Assembly (NCBI RefSeq): GCF_000524195.1
Contig: NW_020170383.1
Coordinates: forward strand, 1,113,963 to 1,177,962
Source of the DNA: Echinococcus granulosus
Lineage: Eukaryota > Platyhelminthes > Cestoda > Cyclophyllidea > Taeniidae
Reading direction: 5' to 3'
DNA length: 64,000 bases
In this document: one piece after another, positions 49,001 to 61,100 of the stretch
How positions within the stretch are numbered: position 1 is the first letter of the stretch
Layout of the letters: each line of letters begins with the position of its first letter
Notes under the pieces: generated by a model
What the model was told of the DNA's origin: nothing
Database searches by the model: none
What the model saw: the letters and a program-made list of their open reading frames with translations, nothing else
Translations under genes and position numbers: made by a program

Positions 49001-51208
49001 TTAGTAACCTCTTGTCAATACCACATTACTCACCTCCTCCAATTTTTTCAGCAAACCACATAGTAAAAAACATATCTTGATGCACAATATTTTTGTGTGG
49101 TATTTCCTCATTGCTGTGGTAGAGGTTGGGATCTTTTGTGCACATTGGATTATACACTGCTGTCTATTACATGTGACAATACAGACAGCCGTCGTGGGGC
49201 CTCGTGACATCTAAATCTGCATGTTTTCAATTTTTAGCTTTTTATAATTACCATTACATATCGTGGAGGCATTTAATAATTTATTGGTGTTTATTTATCT
49301 CAAAGATGTGAAATTTGAAATTATTTGTGATTCAATTGACTCCTAATTTACTAGTTTTGTTAACCTCAGGATCTGCATTTTGCGGTTACTAGTCAACTAC
49401 TTAAGTTAGGACTTATAACTTCTTGTCTATTTGAATGTGAAAAGCAGTGCAATACTTAATCCCCTCATTTTTCTATGTCTTCACAATGGTCATTGCTATT
49501 AACAGATCCACCAAAAAACAAGACGTTTTGATTTGAAGTCATGGGCTCAATTGAGTGATCCCCTTAAAAAATTTGAAATGCACTGATGTGTCAGCCGATG
49601 CCACGAGGAGCAGTGGAAATCGGGAAAATCTAAGCTACCAATGTCAAAAATAGGTTAGATACGCAAGAGAAAAGTCTCTGCTTCTGTCGGATGATAGATT
49701 AAAAAGGGAAAACTCTCCTCCCCAAATTTTGCGAGATAATTGAATATGTTGGGTATGTTGGCACCTTTGCAGGTTTGCATGTATCTCCACACTTATTCAT
49801 TACCTAGGCTTACCCAGTTTAAAAGGCACGCAGCCCACATAAAATATACTGTTTCAGTTTGCAACTAAGAGTTTAAATATGAGGAAAATTTTAACCTGAT
49901 TCAAGATTTTTTACAGGCTAAAGGAATTAATCGCATGGTCGAATTGTCACAAATGCAACAGTAATGCTGGGTGTAGATAAAATAATGAGAAACATGGGAG
50001 ATTTATTTCTGGCGACTCTCTTATTCCTTCATCAGATGAATGGCAAAAGTTAGAAGTTATTTAAAACGATGGCTGTCAGTAAATATTTTGCTTTTGAACG
50101 CATTTTGACGGGAGAAATCAAGCAAAATATTCTTTTCTCTACTACACTTTGTTCATGCTCATGTGTATTTCAGTAGTTGTTACTATACAGGCAAGCCTTC
50201 CCTTATGCGTCTTCTTTATGGATAATCATAACTTACGTTGATATCATCAGGACTACTTCAATACAACACGAAGCGCGGGGTGCAGTTTTGAACTGTTCAA
50301 TTAAAAAGTGCAGATTCTTAAATTACCAATCAAGAGACAAGAAATTCAAGAGTCATTATGATTGAAGTAATGGGCAATATTTGTGTAATTATTTAAGGAA
50401 TAAACTCCATACCCTGTGATCTTTAACAAAACGCTAACCAACATCCATCAGGTCTCCTTGAGGGAGTGGCCTGGAATAAAACAAGGAGTAGCACACGTAA
50501 GATCAAGGACGATGGCAACAGAATTCCAACAATCCAACAGGCTGTGTTGAATGCCTCATGAGAACCGTATCCATAAGCGTACACTTGTATACATCACTTA
50601 AAAGTGATATTGACCCGTATCATATATGTGAAAAAGACCCAAACATATACTTCCACCACTGCTGACAGAATCATTAATCATTCAGCATCGCTTTTGCCTT
50701 GGGATGCATTGCTGTACACCAGATGCACTCTTCCTATTCCTATGGCATGGAAACAGCCTAAATCAAGCCACCTCAGTCACTATAACCTGAAGAGGATAAA
50801 TTGTATTAAACCAATTAGCTTACCAATAAATGTTGCCATAACACTGACAAGTATAATTCGAATGCAAATTCAATTTAATTTCATTGAAGTTCTTGTGCAA
50901 TCAAATTTGCTCGCACCTTGACGATGATTGACTTTAGCGACCCAAATGGGCCTTTATGGCATCACCAGGGAACGCAAATACAGATTTCCAGGTCCTTGTT
51001 GGCTTAATCTACAAATGAATAGGTTGGTCTAACACTCGATGAACAAGAAACCCAACCATTGTCAAATACAATGTGATATCCAGCACCTCCAAGAGTATAT
51101 TTTAAAAACTTCGATACAGTATACCATAAAGACGAGGCAACTTTTTGTGCATTTGCTTATATAGCGAAAACAGCAAATCATTAGGAATAAATATGAACCA
51201 ATTTTTAC
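46072..51208. other. AT-rich DNA, no supported gene
   Basis: Nothing beyond short chance frames and small hairpins. Probably intergenic or intronic DNA of the minus-strand gene at 51209-53527. Confidence 0.4.
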
Positions 51209-51541
51209 CCGTCCTTGTATGGCAATTATTTCGCGAGGGAGTGGTATATACGAGTGACTAAGATCTGATAGACTCTCTCGTGCTAGTAGTTTTAAAGCAT
51301 TGGCATCTAAGTAGAGATCGACCCTCATTAGTTTATCCATTAGGAAAAGTTGCGAAAAAGCCTGAATGCAATCAGGAGGAATTGGGTGAAAAGCGCTCCT
51401 TTTGTTCCAATGTTTACGTTTAACCTTGCCCTTAAACAAAACTTCATCATCTTGGCGAATCCCCAAATACTTGAAATTGTGATCAGTCAATGCAACTGGC
51501 AACGAAAGTAAAAGTTTTAAATAGGTAAGATGGCGCAAAGG
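51209..51541 (-). CDS. Candidate exon of a leucine-rich-repeat (F-box/LRR-like) protein
   Basis: 111 codons, phase 0 at both ends, bounded by caagaatag and gacgg|gtaaaa. It starts PLRHLTYLKLLLSLPVALTD and continues HNFKYLGIRQDDEVLFKG. Later LFLMDKLMRVDLYLDANALK is followed by LLARESLSDLSHSYIPLPRE. The spacing LxxLxxLxLxLSxxxxLTDxxFxxLG resembles the repeats of F-box/LRR and AMN1-type proteins. The acceptor pyrimidine tract is weak and no F-box is visible here. An in-frame TAG lies directly before the exon and an in-frame stop about 145 bases beyond the donor. The exon is likely real; the family is a guess. Confidence 0.5.
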
Positions 51542-53501
51542 CTATTCTTGCATGAGATTTGTTATAAGCATTCATTTGCTAATTAACTAACCCTGGTGGT
51601 GCCTTCTGGTTGCGTTAGGGAGTGAGGTGAAAAATAAGCAGGATTAAGTATTTAGTTGTTTACGTCGTGTGAATTTTCCAAACAACCAAATAATAGTAAT
51701 GAGATTTAAAGAATTGTTGAAAAGTTAGAAGTAGATGGGTTTAAATTATGAAGGCTATTTAGTAAACGGTTCTCCATTTATTAATTTATTTTAACAAGAT
51801 GCTTTGGTAATCTGTCGATTTCTGCCTGCATTCTCAATAAGGTACTACAAAGCACCACTTTTAATGGTGTCATTATGATCCGATATGGCAAGTCACAGTG
51901 AGTCATTTTTGCATTTTTAATTACAAAGTCAAATGTTTGATCTAATTGGGGCCGACAAGTTGGACATCTTTGTTAGATATAAACGGTTCATTTTTTAAAA
52001 GTGATATAAGGATACAATGAGTCAAATATACCTAAGTGACTGGAGCTAAGGGAGATGACTTATGATAAAACATATTTTTCCCCGATGGTTGAGTCGGCGA
52101 TGCAATAAATTATTTTAAATAATTCATTTTGATGGAAATTACAATAAGAAGTTTAGTCGACTAATGTGGATGAGGTCTTATATCTCCATTTGCTTCCTTT
52201 TTATCAGCTCAAAGTATGTTCTGTTCATAATGAAGGCGTACCTTATTAAAGAAATGGGTATAGTGTAGGGTTCCAAACAGACAGAGGCCTCAAGTCTCCT
52301 AGCAGAGAATTAATCTATGTAGCTCAAGAAACCTAAGTGCAGTGCAGAAATCATCGAGTATTGCTCTCAGATATATTCAAACTATAAGTTTTTGCAATAT
52401 TATTTTTATGGAGAAAAACCTCCCGCTAACGAACAGCGTACAACAAGCAAACACAATAAATGTCTGGAAACCTTTTGTTGAAAATGTCATCTGGTTAAGA
52501 ATTTTAGGTCAGAAGCGTTCCTCTATTTTTGCATCAAGTCGTGCCGCACTTGCCATGCACATGGTCATTCGATGTGCTTTTATGTGTAAATTTGCAGTCA
52601 GACACACGAACCAAAATTCAGCTGTATGAAAATAGCCTCTCACTGCGTGTAAGGAAAAGGAAGAAAATATAATAGCATAGCTAGTGATGCAACTTTTAGA
52701 TTTGTGTAAAATCGTACCAATGCATCCTTAGACCCGCCTGTTCATAATAAGGAATTGTTTGCATAGAAAATAGACGTCACCGGAAACGGAAACTCACTGC
52801 ATATAGGAGGATGTTGTGATAGATTTGACTGCAATTTCTGCAGCAAAATACCGTTACGCGTGTAAATAAAGCTCCTCCAAGCATTGTACTGTTTTTAGCT
52901 TTCAAGTAATGATGATTGATAGTGTTGAAGTGAAAGTAGCTATAAAGTTACCTGATTTCATCCCTGTTTAGACTAGCCTCGATTTTAGAAAGACATCAGA
53001 GACAAGCCACACTTAGGGCCCTAAAATGATGATATCATTGTTTTTTAATTGTTTTTTAGAAAAAAATTAGTAGAGAACGAAGAAAAACTGAACTTACATT
53101 GCAGAATCTCCGGGCTTTCCAGTTATTAAGGAGCAATAATTAAATAGTGAAATAAAACTTCGTGTTGCAATTTCAACTCATTTCTTTTTATTTGTTAGAG
53201 ACGGATTGTCTCATGCAAAATAGTTGACAGTTGATCTACTATCCTGAACAGATGGCTGTGGTAATAGTCAAAAATCAAGTCCATTCAGCTCAGTGTGTCC
53301 CACAGAAAAGCATTAGTATCTCACATTTCTATATGGTACGTGACTAACTGGTGGATGAAGCACTCAAGTGGCTCTGACTCACGCTGAGGCATGGAAGGAG
53401 CCGATGAGATGGGCTAGAGTGGGTGAGATTAGTTGATTTATCGCCCTGGCCTATGTGCTTGTGGCTTGCAAATTGTCTCCTCCCCTCAAATACGCACTTA
53501 C

Positions 53502-53527
53502 CTTTTTTGCAATTTTTGAAAACATCT
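53502..53527 (-). CDS. Candidate 26-nt micro-exon upstream of the LRR-like exon
   Basis: The bases between accatattttag and aaaaag|gtaagt are framed by excellent splice sites. One frame reads MFSKIAKK and ends in phase 0, joining the LRR-like exon as IAKKPLRHLTYLKL. It may be a start exon or chance. Confidence 0.3.
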
Positions 53528-54945
53528 CTAAAATATGGTAGAAGCATGGGGTGCGCTTGTGGAATAAGAAGGAATTAGGCTGAAGTACATTTCGCTTGTA
53601 CCTAATGTAAGAGCAGTTACTAGCATGCTGACAAATGTCTTATCAGGGTTTAAAAATAGTCGTTCCTTTATAACTATTTGAGATTAAATCATCCGGGTTC
53701 TGTTTAGGTCTGAAAGCAAACAGGGAGACAAATCCACGGAAAAATGTCACAGGCAATTGCTGCCATGTTGCCTCTACAACCCAATGGGTATATAATTCAT
53801 TCAAAACCTTATAATGATAATACGGCAAAAGGCAGTGCACAGCACCATTCCTATTTCTGGCATGCGATTCCAATCAAACAGGTGTGGGTCGGAATTCAAA
53901 AACTTCGTTCAAAGAGCCCAATCGCGAAAAAGGGTTTTAGCTACTAAGGTCCTCTCCCCCACCTGATTATGCATATATTCGCATATAGCGAAGGACGTAT
54001 GCCAGACCCGCTGTTTTAACGATCTTGAAGCAGAATGTAATACTTTTGCATAATAGTGAGTTTTCACGGAATGCATGTCTGTCTGAAGCAAAATATCAGG
54101 CACAACGTTATGACTTGTAATAAAAAGTTATGCGTTAAACATGCACAACATTCGTCTAGTATAAGTGGATGAAGAATGACCAAAGCAGTCTGTCGGAATT
54201 TCTATCTGGCCGTGGCCACTTCATCGGCTGGTGATGCAAGGCTTACATATTCATGTCTATAAGTATTTGAAATCTATGGACAAGCAATATTGCATTTTGG
54301 GACATTATTTTCCTTGACGCTTCAATGTATGTACTGACATTCCAGGAACCAAAGTGACGCCAAAATGGCTATTATGGTATATTAGATGTCTAAGGAAAGT
54401 GGCTTAAGGTGCTGGTTTAATATACTCCCGATCATCTTATCCACAGTCGGAAATAAATCACCTTTAAAATCAGTATATTATGCGAATTGTGCCCATACAT
54501 ACTTTGAATGTTTCATAACCAAAAAGAAACCTAGAAATATACAAAAGATAGCTTATTAACCCTAAAAAAGGTGTGTCAGAATTGGCAACTCGTGAATGGT
54601 TAAGACTTAATTTTTCAATTACCCATCCCAATGTAGACTGCTGGGCATACTCACAGTGTTTTGGGATATTTTTGTACGCTCTGCGATGAAGTGGTGTTTT
54701 TAATCTTCCACAATATATTGGGAACTGAAATGTAGCAACTAAATACTATAGTGACTAACTGTTGTATTTTAGCCGAAAACTTCTGTTACAAAAATTGTGA
54801 ATTGTTAAGGAGCCTTACAAAAATTAAATTGGATTCATATGCATATTTACGGGCAAAAATCGAATTCTTGTCTGAATATCAGCTACTCCCCTATACTCCT
54901 TATAAACTGATTTAAGTGAAAGTTATTTAGCCGACATCGGGGTGA

Positions 54946-55114
54946 TCAAGATGTTGTGGGTGGGTAGCGTTTGGTGCTCAGCTTCTTGTGTGACATGGCA
55001 CCCAATCTTCGTCTCATTTTTGCTACTTCTGCTTTACTACAAATCGCATGTCCATGACAGTTTGCAGGCATTAAAGGCGCCACGTATTTGGCCTGCCTTG
55101 CTGTTATGATGCTT
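54946..55114 (-). CDS. Candidate terminal exon, unknown gene
   Basis: Strong acceptor gaacctcttgcag before 55114. After one leftover base the frame reads SIITARQAKYVAPLMPANC, HGHAICSKAEVAKMRRRLG and AMSHKKLSTKRYPPTTS, then TGA (54948-54946). It is basic with a CxHxHxxxC-like cluster (NCHGHAICS). No family recognised. Earlier exons would lie above 55.1 kb; a frame near 55790-56030 (minus) is a possible partner but lacks clear borders. Confidence 0.45.
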
Positions 55115-58100
55115 CTGCAAGAGGTTCCATAAACCGTTTCAAAAACATGACACCATAGTTTGGGATTTTGCAATATTTACGATGTTATTTTAAGAATTGA
55201 GCATATTTATTCCACAACTGAAAAATGTGGTACATATTAAGGTTAATGCTAAACGCTGTGTTAGGCTAAATCAATTAAATGATGTCTAGATCACATGTCA
55301 TCGAGGAATTTGTGTTGCTTAGAGTATTTGTCATTTCTTCACCTTTGCCTATAGCATCAGTTTTAGCTGCAATGGTCAACTCTTGATAATTAAGGATAAC
55401 AAAAAAGTATTAATTCATATTTTACAAAAAAAAATTGACCATCCCAGCATTCAGATCTCTACAAAAATTTCCAGAAAGGGCGTAGTAGGCGGCCCCCAAG
55501 ACGGTGAACGCAAATGGTGAGCTCCTTCAACCACCATCAGCACAGGTTTGACGTCAGCACTTCTGTTTAAACTATTTATTCTAAGAGTAATTATGTTTTT
55601 GTATTCCACTCATCCACGTTTGGCCAAACCACAGCCTTCGAAATGAGAGAGTCACAGGGGGCAGGAGTAACTGAAATCAGTTGCACCACAATCTATCATT
55701 TGTAGTTAAATCTCCCACCTCCCCGCCAACTAACTACGTAAGCGACTTTTGAGTAATAAAAAAATTCCAAATTTTATTTATTAAAACAAGATATAAATTT
55801 TCCAAGGATGCAAAATCAACCGAATTATTTTGTTAGCCATTTCTATCAGGTAGAAGAGATGAAGATTGGCGTCAGTCGGATATCTGGTGAGGTGAGCAAT
55901 GGGAGGAGGATCCCACTGAAGTGAGGTTGCCTTGTCTGATTGTGAGGTGTGAGGAAGAATAGGCACACCTCTGGTTGCTGCAGGCAACCTGCTAATTTGT
56001 GAGTCATTTCTGTTTTTCGGCACCTGCCTATTATACTTGTTCTCCTTATTTTTTGCTCTAAGTCCTGTGAATGAATGATTGAGCGAATTGATAATACTAA
56101 TGATTGGATGTTAGTTTTTACGAAGCAGTTTTTTTTCTCATCGAACCCTATCAGGGCCAAAAACTATGCTGCTTGACATGTTAGGTTTTCACTAAAAAAC
56201 AAGACATTTTGGAAAAATGGTGTTCACATCTGACTTCATTGCACATGATGTCTTCACCCATTGAACTTTCATCAGAAAACAATGTATTTGCATCGCTTTG
56301 TAGATTAAATCACAAAGTTGAAATAATTAAATATAATTTATGCAACTCACATATCTATGGAAATGCAATTTTCTAACATGTCAAGGAAATAAAGGCACCT
56401 TTAATAAGTTGAAATAAGGCGACAAAATGCAAAACTTTAAAGGGCTGACATTTTATAGGCCAAATCTCATTGCTGAAAGTAGTGAGTGACAAAGATTCAG
56501 GCACAGGTCTAAAGCCGATTGCCACGTAATAAATATTATAAAACTCGGGTTGGGGAACGCTCTCTGTGTCTAGTGGTAGTTGCATATGAGTAAAATTTGC
56601 AAGACTGTAAAACCAGTACCATACTAAAAATCCTGCACTTTCATAACTCTAAAAGTGAAAAATCAAGATATTTTCGGATCTCTACACAGTCAAGACAAGA
56701 AATTATGATCGCTGAATCACCCTATACTTTGATTCTTTCGAGAAATTGCATGGATGAGTACATCTTCATGTTATTTGAAACAGAAAAGTGCTTATTAGTG
56801 CACAAATTAAGTGTACAGATTTTAATGAATGTTACTTTATATATTTCCCATAATAAAAACCACCCAGTAAGTTCGTCGACTTATCATACACCAATCTGAA
56901 TGCCGACAGCATAAAATTGACTTTTTTGTACATTGATCAAATAGTGTGTTTTGAGCTACAAAAGGGAGATGGTACTTCCCTTGGGACTTTGGGAAAATGT
57001 GTAGGCAAGAAGAGTTTGGTCGGTGTTCGGTGTTTCTGGTCCCCCATTTCAATTGCACGCACACACACATACACAGGCTCAATAACGCTGGACCGTTTTT
57101 TAAACCAAGATATAGTTTTACCAACCTCTTTTCTTCAACCAAATTAGTATCCAGAATAGAAAATCCGGTAATTTTTGACATATTAATCTGGTACTAATTT
57201 TGTATTTCAGAATTGATGTTTTTTTTTCGAGGATTGGAAACAATTTTTTATCTTGTAAGCATATTAATGAGCTAAGGTGGTTATCATAAGCTTATCATAT
57301 GTTCCCGGGGAAATAAAATTAAAACAAAGACAAAACTGTCGCTTTACTTTCGAGTCGTGAGATTACCATTGGAATATATTAAACATACATTCCACTAGAC
57401 TTCCCCTAAGTGTATTATTTATCACATGCATGTGAACACTTTTGGCCGAGGAGAGCTAAGTAGAATTTGCCACATATAGATGGCAGATTTGTCAACCTAC
57501 TCATTCTAATTACAAAGTTAACCTACCGTTAGATAGGTCAAGCAGACTTAATGCATGTCATCTTTTTGTGATTTGCTAAGTGGAAATGACCGTTAAAACG
57601 TCCATTTAAGCGTTATTGACTTCGTTCTGGTGAATTCGCGTTGAAAAGCTTGACAGTATTGATGACAGTGTTAGTGAACTGCCATCAGACACACCAAGTG
57701 CCTTGCCATGGGTCCACATTTTGACAAGCTATTTACGGTGCGATGAGTCGGGCATGCAAAAAACGGACTTTTTAAAACCACTTCTGCTTCGACTTGTCCA
57801 CGTGGTAAAGGATTAATAAATGGCTGATTGTAGACTACGGGAAAGTAATTGGCAGCAATTTCGGACAATCCAGATGTTTAATGAATTCGCAATGTTTACT
57901 CTGTTTATATGATCCCATCCAAAAAGATATTAGCGGTTTTAGTTAAGGAGACATTAAATATTGGTGAGGAAACGTGGGAATATGATAGGACAATTAAATA
58001 GAGGTCTTAGTATTTGTAATATGGTCGTGGGAGTTGCGAAAAATCCTGCTTTTCTTAAGAAAAATTGTTTGTTATGGGTAACACTTGCTTTTGCTAGTAT

Positions 58101-61100
58101 AGCAAAACAAAAGGGTTTTTTATGTGACATGGTAAATTTTACGAAATTTGGAATCACTTGCGGTCGGAGTGAGACATTTGTCGGGAGGTTTACCGTTCAC
58201 ATAAAAGTAGAACAACAGCCGGTGCTGCTTTGTTAGTGCAATTTAAATGAATCAATTTTTTAATAAATGAGGCTTCACAAATTCGACTTTGGGGCAAGCA
58301 TAAAAGTTTAGAAAACCTTCGGTAAAGTGCATTTTGATGTGAAGACACCATTTGATAGGAAACATGCCCTTTTGACTAATATGCTGAAATCTAATGTTTG
58401 CTTAATCACTCCTACCGATGTACAGAGATCCTGTTCTCGCCATATCATTAAAGCGACATCCCCCTTACAATGGTGTAGATGGTCCCATTAGAAACAAGAG
58501 GTTATTATTATCAACGATCTGACTTCAGCAAACGAATTTTCTCTCGTAAAAAAAGCAACTTAATTTTATCGAAGAAAAAAATTAGGCTCACTTTGTCCTA
58601 TGCGAGCAAAATAAACGATTAATATTTGCCTTACCGCGACAGGATACTCAACTGTACTTGAGTGTAGTTGACCTAAATATAGAATCAGTCTTAATAATCC
58701 GCAATGCTCTGAACTCTATGTCACCCACACGTGTCTTCCTCATCCATGTTTTGCATATTCCATTCAAAGGCGCTCAGCATTGATACCTACTCAGGCATAG
58801 TTTTAGCAGTCATACGGTTTTAGTGTAACTCTACATCCACGATTGACGACTTGGAGTAACCCAGCATAAAATTTAACCTATCATGGAACAAGGCTGTATC
58901 ATTTAGTAAGCGGATTTCACGGTATGATGGACATTCATTTTTTATTACAAATAAAAATTGTAAAGTAGGTACGAAATTGAAGATTTGCACGGCCGGAACA
59001 GTCTCCCAAAAGTGATTTACTCCATCCACGAATGAAAAAATATGATGGCTAGATTATTAAATGGGGAAAAACACTACGAAGTGGAACAGCGGGCCCAAAT
59101 CATTCGCAAATTTGAGTGATTGCGATTAATACACCTCTGAATGAATAACCACATTATTAGTATTAACTGTGCTAGGACCCAATATAAAAAATGCATGGGT
59201 TTAAAGTTGGCAATAAAATTGCTTTCGCTCCACAACTCAAATGTACTTCCATTTAATTGCTGAACATAAAAAAGGATTTCTATACTAGCACTGAAATTTT
59301 TCAGTGTCAATGAAAATTTGCGGCGTTTAACGTGAAGGCGAAGGTCTCAAAAAATTTGACGAAAGTGGACCTCTAAGGGAACAGGGTCCCTTAAGTTCTT
59401 CTCTGGTAATTCACTGTGGCCAAGTTTCAAATCTCGCTCAACAGATTGGACACGCGAATGTTTTGCCCCTGTTTAAATATAAGTGACAAATCACCTCAAA
59501 AATATATTCACAAGATATATTGCTATGTTGCACCAGTTTCACAAGAAATTAATAGCTAAGAGTAAATTTTTACGAAATTTCATTTATTGCTACTGTCACC
59601 CAGTGATTGTGTTACCCACGGAGACGGAGCGTCCATCGGAAGTACAAAGTGATCTGTGATGTAGGGCCACTTCGAAGACATAAACACATTTATTATGCTC
59701 TAAGGTATGCAATCAAACCGACCCACTGGGAGACCCACTGCTTTTGCATGGGTAGTTAGGTGAAGAGAGCATCGTCTTCCTACCTAAGTCAAGTATGGTA
59801 AATTTACACTATGCAACCGAAAAACACTTAGAAAGGATGTCTGATATTTATGATTATAATAAAGTCCGTTTGTGAATTGTTGAGTGCTAACGGTCTTTAC
59901 TGCAAATACAGCTTCTTTCTTGAATAAAGAAAACTGTACTGACTGGTAAAAAGAATTTCTGTTGTACAAATGAGCTTGGCCGCCTACAAGTACATTAGCA
60001 TGGTCCCATTTTAGAAAGCTTTTTACTCCCATGCCCATTTTAAGTGAGGATAGAATCTCAAGACTTTTAATCGAGATCAATTGTTTTTACAAACAGTAAC
60101 GTGGTTTATGCTCATTGAGGTTAAAATAATGAAATCTTCGCATGTTGTAAGTTAAATGCTAATTACGATTTGGGTACTACCTATCTCGTTCCACTAAAAT
60201 CTTTACCAAGAGCATTGTCGAGCCTCCATGAATGCATGCAGGCTTTCGGTATTTCTGCCATAAAGAGCTTACTTATATCTGATTCTAAATTAGTGACACC
60301 ATGACGCCTAAAAAATGCCGCTGTACATTTTTGAACTTTATGTAACTCTGATCTTGAATGGCAGTGAATGTTAGCTATTTACTTAATGGAACCCCTTACA
60401 ACGAAATTGAGGCAAAAATAAATTTAATAGAATGGCTGGTTTGATTTATAAAGTAGATCAGGATACTGGAAAATTCTTTAAAAAAGAAAATCAAAGTCGT
60501 GAATTTGAAAGCAACTTACCAAAATGGCTTAAAAATTGTCTTCAATCAACAGTAAGGAAGTATCCTTGTAACGAGGTGTTGTGAAATGCGTTGGAAGGGA
60601 ACATTGTGCAATTGGGGAGGAAACAATAGTGGGTCATTGAGCAGGTCTTTCAGGAGGTTGTTGCACTTCTTGTACAGTAGTTTTAGATGTCAACCGATTA
60701 TATTTCCCTGCAAATTTGGATAAATGTAAGTAGTACGCCCACTTTTGACCACGATCAGAGCAAACGATGTAAAAGCTCTCGTTCATACAATCGAAATGGA
60801 AGCCCACTGCCTTTTGATTGCTTCTAATTCTATCTCAAGGACCGGGCTAAACCACAAAAGGCTGCACGTAAAGTTGTAGTTAAAACATTTATTGCATTTT
60901 AATGAATGAGCAAAAGGAATTAAGGCATTGACATTGACATTCAAGTATGGGCAGTACCAGTAACATGTTCTAACCCACTAGTAAGACTTGAAATATTCTT
61001 CAAAGTGGCTAAGTGGTAAAAAATGCGCTAAACATTTATTTAAAATTCATAAATAGAGACGTCGTTTCAGTTTATGTGCATATGCTTTTCTTCTTTTCTT

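Noticed and set aside
57671..57868. 65-codon minus-strand frame of protein-like composition.
   Set aside because: No splice borders or motif; insufficient support.
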